Shown: piece by piece, positions 18,040-29,089 of the stretch
Position numbering within the stretch: the first letter of the stretch is position 1
Layout: every line of letters starts with the position of its first letter
Assembly: GCA_964036045.1 (NCBI GenBank)
Contig: OZ038383.1
Coordinates: 63,245,725-63,309,724, forward strand
Length of the DNA: 64,000 bases
Source: Eutreptiella sp. 'Long Island Sound 2002'
Taxonomy: Eukaryota > Euglenozoa > Euglenophyceae > Eutreptiales > Eutreptiaceae
Reading direction: 5' to 3'
Translations under genes and position numbers: made by a program
Notes under the pieces: model-generated
Database searches by the model: none
Told to the model about the DNA's origin: nothing
The model's input: only the letters and a program-made list of their open reading frames with translations

Positions 18040-21000
18040 ATGTCGCAAGTTGGGCTCAAGGAACGTTCGGCAAAGGACAAGACCGAAAGCAAACAGCTAA
18101 AGTCCGTGAAAAGTTTCATTGCTCGAACTCAGGCTAAGGTGGACGCCAAACTGACTCAAAGTCAGCTTCTCCCTACGCTTTCGCCCGCCAAGCGCGAGAA
18201 CGACCCATTTCACCCTTCACTCGACCTTTCTCCGTCACATGAGGAAGGCACGTCATCCAATGTCATTTCAGACGATGAACAACCCGAAGATGTCGCAAAA
18301 GAAGTCTTCCCACTCGCCGAGACAACAGCTCGCGCCGCTAAAGGAAAAGGAGCCCAAGAACCACAACATCAAGTCCAAGCGCCCGCCCCGCCAACCAATT
18401 CCGGGAAGGTGCAAGACTCCGTGCCCAAAGGCACGCACGAGAACACCGAAGGAAGCCATCCTTGTGACGCCGAAGAGTTGAAACAACAAGAAGAAAGTCG
18501 TGAAGGCCCGTGTGGAGATTCGGCAATGAACAACAACGCCGCTCTCAACGACAACGCAAGGAGAATCAATGAGGTTGAGCCCGACAACTCCCTCTTAACG
18601 CCACGTGAGGAGCAATCTACGCCAAGCGCTATTCCGTCTCCCGAAGGAACACACGAAAAGGCCGAAGACGGGGAAGACCCTACTCCCGATGAAACGGATG
18701 GTAATTCCGGAAAACCCTTCTTCAACCCTTCCCTTGCCCCGGATGGTGTCTTTGCAAAATTCTTGGTTAAACATAAAGGTGAGATCAACACACACGATCA
18801 ACAAGCACTATGGGGAGAGACGCATGTCCATGAAACCTTAGGAGTTGATACAAATCAACTCGTGTTAGAGAAACACCACAAGCAAGTGATCTATGATCAA
18901 GTACACCCAACAATAGACCTTTGCGCGAGCGACGGGTGCACCTCTTTCCATGACATTGATTGCTCCGGCAACAATGCCTACTCCACAATTGGACATGATA
19001 ATTTTAGGTACCTCAAAGACATCCTTCATCACCACCCAAAATTCTACATTTTTCCACACCCACAAGATTACTACAACTCCAAGTACAAATACGGCAACAC
19101 ATGGACCGAGTGGGCCCATGCCATCAACGAAGCCTTGCAAGAAGCCTTTGATTCCGGTGTTGTGTACGAAGGCTCCTTCATTCTCCCGGGAATGGAAGAC
19201 AACCTTTCGGCGGAGACCCTCTACATGAACCCCTTGAACCCCGGCATGATCTCCCTTGCCCCTTGGGTATGTGGGGTAGACCGACTTTCGGATGCCAATA
19301 CGTACAACCCATCACCTAATCCCGATGGCTCAGTGCGGCTCAACTTGCTTGACTCTCCTCAATACCCATATTTTCACCTTCACCTCTCCACCGGTCACAA
19401 GCACCACGCACACATCCGCTACGGCGACATCATGCACCCTCACACCTCCCTACAATGGGCCATAAATGAGGTAGACGGCACCGTCCAAGTGGCTGCGGTG
19501 CGCACAACACTACGATTGGAAGTTGCACGGCATTTGCTCCCGAACTTCACTGTTTCTTCTCCAAAAGAGCTTTCCAAAAAATCCAGGCGGGAACGAGGAG
19601 AGTATAGGCGGCGCCGTGGCAACGCCCAGGACTTTTTCGTCCTCATCAACCGCCTTCTCCATTTCGAAAACGACCACGTCTCGGTCAACTCCAAAAATGC
19701 TTTCTTTCCGGAGGAACGCATACAGCCTCTACAATCATCATCCGAACATATGTTCCGCTTCGATTACACCATTCCAACCCCCCTCGCGGAGAAACTTCTC
19801 TTCACCATCTTGCAAAACCCTTTGTGGACGCTCAGCAAGGTCTTTTGCATCCGTGGTTCCGATCTAGGGAAGGACAAAACTTTCAAAGTTGTACCTTCAA
19901 AAGCATACAAACAGGCCACGCCGGACTTCAAACAAATTGACGTGTGGAAATCCTTCCTTACTAGCGAAGCCGCTCGACGGTGCGGTATCCTAGGGGCCAT
20001 TCCCAGAACACAACACGAGTTTTACGTGTGCATGAACTATCACAACACCCCCTTGCTCCCCCAACGAGACTCCCTCACTTCCATGAGTTACATGCTCTTC
20101 CAAGAGAATAACTTGGTCACGTATCGGGGCACTACGGGAGCCGTGATCTCTTGGGGAGGATACTCCTCTTGGCGCTCTAAACACCCGGGACACAAAGTGG
20201 ACCTCTCCGCCTCTCCCCGAAATGTGCACAGGGATGCCCCTCCCCCACCCTCCCCGGTGAAGGCTTGCTTCAACCCCCTCCCCGAACCTCCTGATCCAGA
20301 ACTGGTAGAAGTACACGCCCCGTCATCCACGCCGGACGTTGATGTAATGTTCGGGGTCTCCCTGCTTGGGAAAATTCGGCACATTTCCTTGTTCAGCGCC
20401 CCCATGGCTAAGGTGCGAGTCTACCGAGTAAAATATGCTCATTACGAATCCGCGCTCCTTGCAGAAGGCTTCACTGTGTCCCAGCTCGTCTTTCACCCCG
20501 AATGCCCCGACACGGCCGCGCGTGACAACCTTTTGGCTCCCGCCAGCCCCCTAGTTTCGGAAGCCGAGGGTTTCCCCATTACGAGTCATCGAGGCGGCGA
20601 CTGCCTACGGCAGCGCGGAACAACTAAGTCTCGCGAGGGACCATTACTTGTCCACAAGCAAGCCCCTCTCCCTCACAGAAAAACTCGCACAGCTCCACCT
20701 CCAAACGGGGAAAATTTTCGACCCCATCCCGGAAATAACAGGAGCCTTCATATCCAATGAATTTTTCTCGGAAGAAGAAGAAGCCCTAGTGATGTCCTAC
20801 AGTGCAGATGAAAATCACCAGTGGCTGTCCGAGGGGCACCGCACAATGCTTCATTTCGGATTCAGGTACAATCCAGAATCAAAAGAAGTTGAACTTTTTG
20901 AACCGGCCCCTCCTGAGTTTATTCAAGCGATTGGGCTACGGGCATTCTCTGCCTGCGCCCAGGTCCTGCCTTCCTCTCTCTTATGCCCCAATATGTGGTC

Positions 21001-21373
21001 AGTGGCTCGATACGAGCCTGGCAGTGGCCTGAGGAGCCACGTAGACGTCCCTCAGCTAGGCCCTTATGTCCTGGATGGCTCCTTTGGGTCAGGTGCGGAA
21101 ATGGTTTTCGAACCACGTCCCCTCCCCGGATCCACCCTCTTTAAGAAAAGGCGAAAAGTCTTCCTACAGCGCCGCAGCCTCCTCCTAATTTCTGGGGAAG
21201 CCCGCGACAAATGGAAGCACCAAATCCCAGCTCGCGACTATGACACAGTGGAGAAGCGGCGCATTCCCCGAGACTCCAGGGTATCCCTTGTCTTCCGTCA
21301 CACTGGTGTAGGAACGGGCCTCCATACGACATCCCCAGAGCCCCCGGACCCAGGGCAACATGAGACGAATTAA
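18040..21373 (+). pseudogene. LINE-B ORF1 with AlkB-type domain, frameshifted
   Basis: ATG at 18040. The first frame is open to 20760, then the AlkB part continues in another frame (about 20650-21373). Comparison with LINE-A places the indel near 20565-20580. It holds a ~205-residue block (about 18913-19528, for example NTWTEWAHAINEAL and HKHHAHIRYGD) that is missing in LINE-A. AlkB motifs are intact in the second frame: HVDVP near 21040, WKHQIPAR near 21215 and PRDSRVSLVFR near 21275. The TAA stop overlaps the ORF2 ATG. Confidence 0.85.
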
Positions 21374-21704
21374 GGAACCTACACCCGGCGTCACCCTTCT
21401 GTGCACACGAGACGTGGTCTTCGCTTTGAGACCCCAGATACCCTCCATCACCATTATTGCATGTTTTCAGGCATGGCAAGCCCATCGCTCTACCATTCCC
21501 CCTGTACGTAACATGAATTGCTTAACCCCTGTGACCGCCAGGTATGCCCTGACCGGGCTGATCTGTGCTCACTGTGTACCAGACCACAAAATCCTGTGGT
21601 CCCCCTTGTGGGAAGCTCTGATGAGTCTACCGAATGCTACCCGTCCCCATATTCTTTCTGCCCCCCTCCCGCCCGTCAGTGCCACCGCAGTAGAAGTAAC
21701 ATGA
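21360..21704 (+). CDS. LINE-B ORF2, 114 residues, unknown function
   Basis: Begins MRRIKEPTPGV inside the ORF1 end (overlap ATGAGACGAATTAA) and ends in ATGA with the ORF3 start at 21701. Same length as in LINE-A. Preservation of both overlaps in two independently inserted copies indicates they are functional parts of the element. The other open frame across 21512-21704 is Cys-rich and joins ORF3. Confidence 0.6.
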   Translation: MRRIKEPTPGVTLLCTRDVVFALRPQIPSITIIACFQAWQAHRSTIPPVRNMNCLTPVTARYALTGLICAHCVPDHKILWSPLWEALMSLPNATRPHILSAPLPPVSATAVEVT

Positions 21705-24700
21705 GACGGTGTCAAGAGGTCCTTGCCCGCGTGGGCGTGCACGGTGCCTCCCTCACCGCCACCGTCTCTCGCATCGCGGAGATTCTCCCTGTGGAGCAAG
21801 CACACATCAATCCGAGAATATTGGTCCCAGACACAAGTGTCTCCACAGACCTGGCTATACACCCCTCTCTTCGCACTGCCTGTGACACGGCCTTACGCCA
21901 CTCGCCCAAAGCATACTCACAAGCACTTCACTCTCGGATTTCTGCACTAGAACAGTGCGAACCCGACCCCTCAATACAGAATGAGGACCCTGCCCACATA
22001 CCAACGCTTCTGACACCGGACTCCCCACTGGGTGCCCGCTATTCCTCCATTCGGACACCCTCCTTCCCCCCTCCCCCCCAAGTGCACAAGCCCTTCAAAC
22101 CTAAACGCTTGCGCCGCCCCCCCCCTTCCCTTCCCTCCGTCCCGGCCATCCGTGTCGTGTCCTTCAACACAGCAAAGAGCCAGAACACAGCCGCGGCAAT
22201 CTTGCATTTCCTAAACGAGGGATATGACATTATACTCCTTCAGGAGCTAAACTCCCCCCCTCTCCTCCCACAGCGGTACGCCTTCGGCAATGACCGCGCT
22301 AAAGTCTTCTCAAATGTCTGCGGCCACAGACACGGGGTGTCGGTCATTGCAGGCCCGCGCATCGCGAGATATACCAGCTGTGTCCCGCCCAGAGACAGCG
22401 ACGGCCTTATCTGTGGTGCCAAAATATCCCTTCCGGAAGCAACTCCCTTACACGTCTTCTCAGTTTACTCCCCCCCGGTGCGCACGGGGGCCCCAGCTCC
22501 GTACCGTGACACCATACAGCGAGTTCTTGCTTCTTATTTCAACGATCATCCCAATCACATCCTGGGGGGTGATTTTAACTGCGTTCTGGATCCGGAACTT
22601 GACGAGCACAGCTTGGTCGATCTACATGAGTGGCACTGGCTCACGGGGGAGGGCGAGGGGGAGGGGGAGGATACCTCCCATCTGGGTTGGTGGACACTTT
22701 CAGGTCAGAGCACCCCTCCCTCAGGCAGTACACCCGCTACGCAAGCGACCGCTGGGACAGCGAAGCAAGGCTGGATTACATTTTTGCGTCCCCTCGCCTA
22801 GTGTCGCACTTTCCCCTTCTGGATGCGTCGATCCTCACGGACTACACCATCTCTGACCACCACCCAGTGGTTGCGGTCTTCCAGTGCCCCTCCCCGATCC
22901 TTCTGTCTCAGCCCCCACTCCCCCCTTGCATTTTTCGGAAGCTTTCTAGTGACGAAAAGCAACAATTCTCCAACAGCATACGGCTCATCTCTGACTGGTG
23001 CCGGGACCTCCAGAACGCCCCTGCCAGGGCCCCATTGGAAGAGATCATCGCCGCCACTGATTCTCTCCTTATGCAGGTTGGGTCTGCGTACCACAAAATC
23101 ACGCGTCCGAAACCGCAGCGCAGGGACCAAGAGGGCTACGGCAAGCTCAGGAAATTATTACGCTCACCCCCGCCTCCTTCTTCCCCAGCATTTCCCGAGC
23201 ACATTGCGGAAGTTCAGTCAGTGGTAAACACCTTACGGTCCTCGGACGAAACCAAAGCGAAGAGAAAGCTTCACAGTAGTCTGGTCCGAGGGGTCCAGAT
23301 GAAAACCACTGTTGCTCGCACCCTCTGCCCTAAAGACCTAGAGCCTCTCGTAGTCAGAGATCCAGCCACCAAAGAGCTCCTGAGTGACCCAGCGGATGTA
23401 GCTAAAGCTTTTGGGGACACCCTGCTTCATCTTGGAGGGCTTCCAGATTACGCCCCCCCCCAGGACTTCGTCGACGAGGTCCTGTCCCACTCGCCCACAT
23501 GCCCCGTTTCTGCCAAGAACGACCACATACCTCCTGTGACCTGGCAGGAGTTCCAGAACCACTTAAAACACAGTAAGCCATCAAAAGCCGGGGGGCCGGA
23601 CAAAACAAACAACTACATCCTGGCCCTCTGACCGGAACCCATTTTTCCACTCCATTTTAAACCGCTTCCTCCACTCGCCGCCGCCGCCGCACTAGCTATG
23701 CGCGAAAATATGTTTGCTTTATAAAAAAGGCGACCCTTTCTCCCCTTCAAACTACCGTCCTATTGCCCTCTTAAACTGTATTTACAAACTCTTGGCCACT
23801 TTTGCCTGCAAACACCTGCGCGCTCAGGCTTTTGCACACGACATCCTTTCAGAAATCCAGCACGGTGGCCTTCCCGGCCACCAATGCGCTGATCATCTGT
23901 ATCACCTCAAAGCCCTTTATGCAAAATCGAAGAAGAGCTACTCGCTGTTCATCGATTTCAATAAAGCCTTTAATTCAGTGCCTCATGGCACACTCTGGAC
24001 CGTCCTCGAACGGGCAAATTTTTCTACTTCCACAATTTCTCTCATAAAGCAACTATACTCCTTCCCTCAAGACAGCCCCATCATCAATGGCCGCACTCCC
24101 CACGCATACCTCCAAACCAGGGGCCTCCAACAAGGATGTCCCCTCTCCCCCCTACTCTTCATTCTCTATCTCAACTCCCTCTTCCACCATTTTTTTGCCA
24201 CTGTGCCCCCCCCCCCGGACAAATGCCCGCACTAGCCACCACGCCTACATCGACGACATCCTGATCAGAAGTGAGGACGTCAACTACGTCCAAAACAGTC
24301 TCAACTACTTCGATGGGCCAGCCAGGGACTGGGGTCTGGACATGAATGTGTCTAAGACAGAAGTCCACGCCAATGGCACAGCCCCCCAAAAAGAGTTTCT
24401 GACACCCAGGGGCTCGGAGTTCCACACGTACAACAAAAAAACGGGTCGCCCGCACACATGCTATAAATACCTGGGGGTTTATCTTTTTACTTGCCACCAG
24501 GCAAGGGGCCTGTTTCACATGCTCAAGGCGGAGATCCAGAGTTATTTTGCCCGGCTCTCTCCCTTGCTTCTTACACTTAGTGAGAAGGTCCGGCTGACGA
24601 ACTCTCAGCTGGTCCCAGCACTCGCCTACCGCTTAATCACCCACTCTCTTTCCCCCAACCAGCTCGAAAAGCTTCAGGCACTCATCTGGGCGGGAGTTGC

Positions 24701-26837
24701 GTCTCGCAGCATCACACGGCTAGTCTCCCCCAAAGACCGTTTCGCGGCTCGCCCAAAGGGAGGGTTGGGTATGAAGTTCCTACCGCACAGCGTCCACGTT
24801 GCCACCGTGAACTATGGGCTACGGGCCCTTTGCGGCCTTGCCCCAAAGTCAGTTGGCCCCCTGTACGTCCAGTCTTTACTTAGCTCGAACCAGAGGGCCT
24901 CGGACCCGGTGCAAAACTCTTTTATGGGCTCCATCCATGCCCTTAGCATATCTTTCCACAGCATAGGCCCGTGGAGACCCACTGATATTCGGGATCTAAC
25001 GCCTGGTACCCAGCTAACCGTTAGGTTCAAATCAGGACAGGCCACAGGAAGAGTGACCGAGGCCACCCCTAAATGGGCCAACGTCTCGTTCCACGACGGG
25101 GTCTACTCGGTGGATACCCACACGTCCTACACCATGCACATGCCATGCCACGCCGTCATGGACTACTCCCGCCCCTTTTGCTTCCAGCTAGTCCCTGAGA
25201 TTTTGCGCCCTCAAGAGACCATCCCCGAACCCCCAGCGCCACCGCACAACGCACACGCACTGGGAATCAGCCAACACGGCCATGTCTTCGCTCTGCAGGC
25301 ACAACACTACCTAGAGAAGAAGTCTCTCGACGAGTGGGGATGCCACGATGCCGCGGAGGCACTAACCAGGCCGCCGACCTCCGGCCTACAGCGGGTGTGG
25401 CTATATTCCGATGGCTCCTCCGGTGAGTTCGGCCATGCGGCCGCCATCACGGCCTTTCTACCCGACAGTACAACCAAAGTCCTGTGCCTATCCTCACCGC
25501 ATCCCTCTTCTCTGGGTTCGGAGTTCTGGGGGGCGGTAGCAGCCATTCGCTGGATCCACAGGGAACTTTCCCAATACGAAGTATGTTTGTTGATTGACAA
25601 CGAACAGGTGGTGTCCACCCTCGAGAAATGCCAAGTCTGTAGGCCCAGCCCGTTCCAAGACGACACATGGACCATCGCCGTACACAGCGCCCTACGTCTC
25701 ATTACCAACCCCCTCCACATCATGTGGATTAAAGGTCACGCCAATTTTATTGGCAACGAAATCTGCGACCATTTCTCTAAATGGGCAGCTCACAGCCTGA
25801 TTTTTACCCCGGACCTCCTCCCCCCCCCCCCACTGGGCTCAGTGGCGGTACACCACCTGCCTGTCCTCCACAAGTTTAAGGTACAGCAATTCCGCCACCT
25901 ATTGCCGCAGCATTCCCATAACAACATAGCGGTCGGCCCCAGCTTCAGCCTGTACAACAAAACTTCCTGGTTTTCGTCCCTGTTTTTCAAACTGGCGTCC
26001 GGGTGCTACAATGTGCACGGGTACCAGTGGAGCAATATGCTCCGCGACTACCACTGTTCCAGGTGCGGACAGCACCATCCTTTCGACCCTTTATCATGCC
26101 TGGCCTTCTGCAAAGCGTTGGACCAGCACGTCCAGGCATACGTCTCTTCCTGGGGAACCCTTTTCAGCCCCATTGTCCTGCACTGGTGGCTCTCTGGACC
26201 CTCAAAGGCTGCCCGCAGGAACTTCATGAGAACTCTGGTACCTAAGTCCCTATGGTCCTGCCTCTCCAAGCCGATCCCGGGCTCCACTCGCGCCGAGCAC
26301 AGAGCCATGCTTGGCCTAGCCCTGGAGGAACGCGTAAAGCACCTGGACAAGGCTGTCCACCAAGCACATGATTGGCTGTGTTCGAATCCTCTCCCTTGGG
26401 ACCCAATACTTTGGGCGCACCCCTCCGACCCTCTCAACCCCTTCTCGGTTTCGCACGGTGCGTTCAGTACCTCCGTCCACATGCCCCCTCGGACCCGCCC
26501 CGTATACCAGCACCCCCCACCTCTCCCTAAACACGCCTTAAAAAAACCGTCCAAGCCAGCGTCAGCCAAAGCACAACCAACCACTCGCCGCGCGCCAAAA
26601 AACTCCAAACGCCCGTCCAGCCGCGCATCCGCACCACGCCCCCCCCCCCCCCTCGGCCATTCCCCGCCCTCCTCAGCACTCACGCCCACGGCAACCACAA
26701 AAACGCCATCGATCACCACAAACCCATCAGGCCACAATCGTTTGGGCGCCCCCAAAGCGCGCCAAGACCGCTCTCCCCCTCCCACCCCCACGCTCCAAGG
26801 CACGCTACCGTCAAACACGCCTACCTCTCCCCGCTAG
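21701..26837 (+). pseudogene. LINE-B ORF3: endonuclease - RT - RNase H - zinc finger, several frameshifts
   Basis: Starts MRRCQEVLARVG at 21701. Endonuclease motifs lie at 22150-22880, broken near 22650-22675 where a GAGGGG microsatellite has expanded. The frame stops at a TGA near 23630. RT resumes near 23714, breaks in a C-run near 24215, and continues with YIDDILI near 24250. RNase H is at 25395-25800 (YSDGSSG, SEFWGAV, LIDNEQV, GHANFIGNE). A zinc cluster, HCSRCGQHH, lies near 26055. The basic Pro-rich tail contains a ~130-residue block absent from LINE-A (about 26220-26580). A TAG just before RT corresponds to TGG in LINE-A, so it is a plain nonsense mutation. The element cannot encode a complete polymerase. 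Confidence 0.88.
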
Positions 26838-27131
26838 GCCCACCCTTACTAGGTGCCCAGGCCCGTCTGCCTTTGCCCCCCCCCACTTCAACGCCTCCCG
26901 GGACATCCGGAATTTTTTCCGCCCATCCAGCGATCTTCTGTCTCCTCCTCTTGACCCCTTCAGCCCTCCACCCCTTCCGGAACCCCCCCCCTTCCCCACA
27001 GGGTAAATCAGCGTTCATCTAACCAAACCATCAGAGCAGCCGTGTACATATCTTTATATGTTGTTGTAAATACTTTCATTGGGGGACGTCAGCCCCAGAA
27101 CAAGTTGATGCGGTTAAGAACATTCAAAAAC
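26838..27131 (+). other. LINE-B 3' untranslated region
   Basis: Matches the LINE-A 3' UTR in reverse and ends AACATTCAAAAAC directly before the target duplication. No long poly(A): the family ends in a short A-run. Confidence 0.75.
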
Positions 27132-27146
27132 AGGAGGGTAAATTCG
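27132..27146. repeat. Target-site duplication of LINE-B, right copy
   Basis: Identical to 17749-17763. Joining the two flanks restores GGTAAATTCGTGCGAAATTC, so the LINE entered the edge of the palindrome array. Confidence 0.92.
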
Positions 27147-27300
27147 TGCGAAATTCGTACGAAATGCGTACGAAATTCGTGCGAATTTCACATTGGCGTG
27201 AATCTGTGAATCTACCGTGAATTTCTGCGTGAATCTGGGTGCGTGAATTTCAAATTCACGCGAATCTCACCAAATGTGTTGAACCATGCGGGGACTTTGA
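27147..27300. repeat. Palindrome array (TTCGTACGAA type), edge of the piggyBac-type element
   Basis: GCGAAATTCGTACGAAATGCGTACGAAATTCGTGCGAA is followed by several GTGAATCTGTGAATCT-like repeats. It resembles the arrays at 4545-4655, 32595-32700 and 34700-34870. It lies just beyond the 3' end of the transposase gene, as a subterminal repeat would. Confidence 0.7.
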
Positions 27301-27409
27301 ACCTCCAAATTGCACATATTTGTTGCATCTTACTTTGGGCAAAGGTAGCACGACAAAAGCACAGGATAGCACCAACTTATGAGCAAAACACAGCAAAATT
27401 GGATGAAAT

Positions 27410-28490
27410 TCACGGTACCGTGAATCTCGATTCAAACGGCCGGTTCACGAAGGGTACATGGTTCACACCATCGACACCGCGCGACAATGTGCGGTACGCC
27501 GCCACCACGGGGTGCACTTCGCGCCCGCTTCGCCGGTGAGGTGGTCCCTTTAGGGCCAACCACACATTAGTCAACATCGGCACAACGCAGGGGGGTTTGT
27601 GCCCGACTATCGGATTCTTGTACACGCACAAACTGTACTTCCAATCGGCAACAGTGCACACCGCCGTCTGCTCCTCCTGCTCCTGCTCCCCAGCCCATGT
27701 CACGCCGTACGTGGACCTCTTCTTCATCATGAGGAATGCCCGCTTGCTGGCGGCCAATTCCTTTGCGAGGCCTTGGGACCCGAAAAAGGAGTCGGCACAT
27801 AGCACCGTCCCCTCGGGTAGCAATGATGCCCACAACTTCATGATGTTTTTTGCATCAAAGTTTCTCGCCGCAGTGCCGTAGCGGCGTAGTGTGCCCCGTA
27901 CACCGGTGTGCAAATACATGTCCACCACGTACCCCCATGTTGCGTCCGCCAGGCAATACAACTTTTTACTCCGTTGGGTGCGGTTTCCGGGCAATGAACA
28001 TTTTCAAGGGGCCCGCTAGCATCCCCTTGTGGGGCACCACCAACCTTATCGCCGCAGGCCCCACCCCCCATGCACCACGCTCCCGCCCATTGGCCATTGC
28101 CGTTTTCCAGTGGCGAGCCCACATCGGTACGTGGCAACCATTGCAGCAAGTAATATTGGCGACGCGTCAGCATGTTTGCCATATAGGGATTGTATAATAG
28201 GCTCGTGCGGTTCCCAACCCCGTCCACCTGCATGTGTCGCACCATCCCCAATAGAATTAGAAATGCATTGTACCTAGGTACTAGAGGTAGCAGGTCTGGC
28301 CTTCCGTGGTCCCGTAGGGCTTGGCATTGTAGATTCTCTATGTGGGCCATGATATGGTCCCACACCTCATCCTCAGTATAGCCGATGAGCCAGCACTCCC
28401 CTGGCCGGATACCGTACTGGATATCCGCCGCACAGTCCTCCCGTGGGAGTCTATGGTCGTACAGCGGTGGCTGAAGTTTTCGTGGCATCA
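27410..28490 (-). pseudogene. piggyBac-type (DDE_Tnp_1_7) transposase, decayed
   Basis: N-terminal part from MPRKLQPPLYD near 28488: RYNAFLILLGM and MLTRRQYYLL match the family's helical region. After about 28130 the frame is lost. FIARKPHP near 27990 and KLYCLADATWGYVVDMYLHTG near 27960 are in different frames. Candidate catalytic Asp residues are visible in LADATWGY, CADSFFGSQ (near 27795) and RGVDGVNHV (near 27465), in the family's order and spacing. The region between the N-terminal block and the first Asp is shorter than usual. A probable upstream exon (to about 28863) is separated by an introner-like intron at about 28500-28690. It would cut and paste DNA if intact, but as seen it cannot be functional. 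Confidence 0.7.
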
Positions 28491-28499
28491 CAAAAAAAG

Positions 28500-28690
28500 A
28501 TTGTTGAGAAATGAGACTCTGTAGAACACGCAACACACCAGTGGCAGTTCCAGAGGCAACTGCAGAGGCAGCATCGGCGGAACGCGCCGAACGTGCAGCA
28601 CACGCGGAACGCGTAACACAACCTCCAGAGGCAGAAGCAGAAATGGACACGTGGAGCGCGTATCACACGAACACAAACAGGGCACGTTGC
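28500..28690 (-). other. Introner-like intron upstream of the transposase ORF
   Basis: On the minus strand it has the boxes TTCTGCCTCTGGAGG, GCGTTCCGCG and GTTGCCTCTGGAAC, and a C/T-rich end near TTCTACAG. The same boxes fill the introns at 29276-29440, 29778-29955, 30085-30244 and 31190-31374. Exact borders are uncertain. Confidence 0.5.
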
Positions 28691-29089
28691 GGGGACATGG
28701 GCTGGGCAAATTGCCATGGGGATGGGTCAATGGGGGTGGCAGCACGAACAATTCGATTCGTGCTTTCTTGAAACGGCGTCCGTGCACCCTGCATGGTCCA
28801 CGCAAAGCAGTGGTCGGAGCCGCCACCATTCATCCGAACGTCGAAAAAACATTCACAACGCAATAAATAACGGCGTCGGTGCCCGGATGGAAGCGCCGCC
28901 TATACCGATGCCACCATTGTGGGGTTAGCTGTGAGTGTGCTTGCTGGACCAACGGCAATGGCCTTGAAAAGAAGAGGGGTTGTGAGGTTTGTCTGCCGCG
29001 GACCTCGTCGGGCCACTCATCCGCGTCCGAAAACTGCGTGTTAGAAAATATGCTGCCTGGGCTGCTCCAACCTTGGTCAGACCGATTTA

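Larger units (their letters stand above)
17764..27131 (+). mobile_element. LINE-B: second copy of the AlkB-bearing non-LTR retrotransposon (9.4 kb)
   Basis: The borders are fixed by the 15-bp duplication. Gene order is the same as in LINE-A, in the opposite direction. It is longer than LINE-A by about 615 bp in ORF1 and about 390 bp in the ORF3 tail. It carries more lesions: frameshifts in ORF1 near 20570, in the endonuclease near 22650-22675, between endonuclease and RT, and in a C-run inside RT near 24215. Its insertion point is the edge of a TTCGTACGAA palindrome array. Confidence 0.93.

Noticed and set aside
23690-23700. TAG before LINE-B RT as evidence for a reassigned codon
   Set aside because: LINE-A has TGG at the same place, so this one is an ordinary nonsense change.
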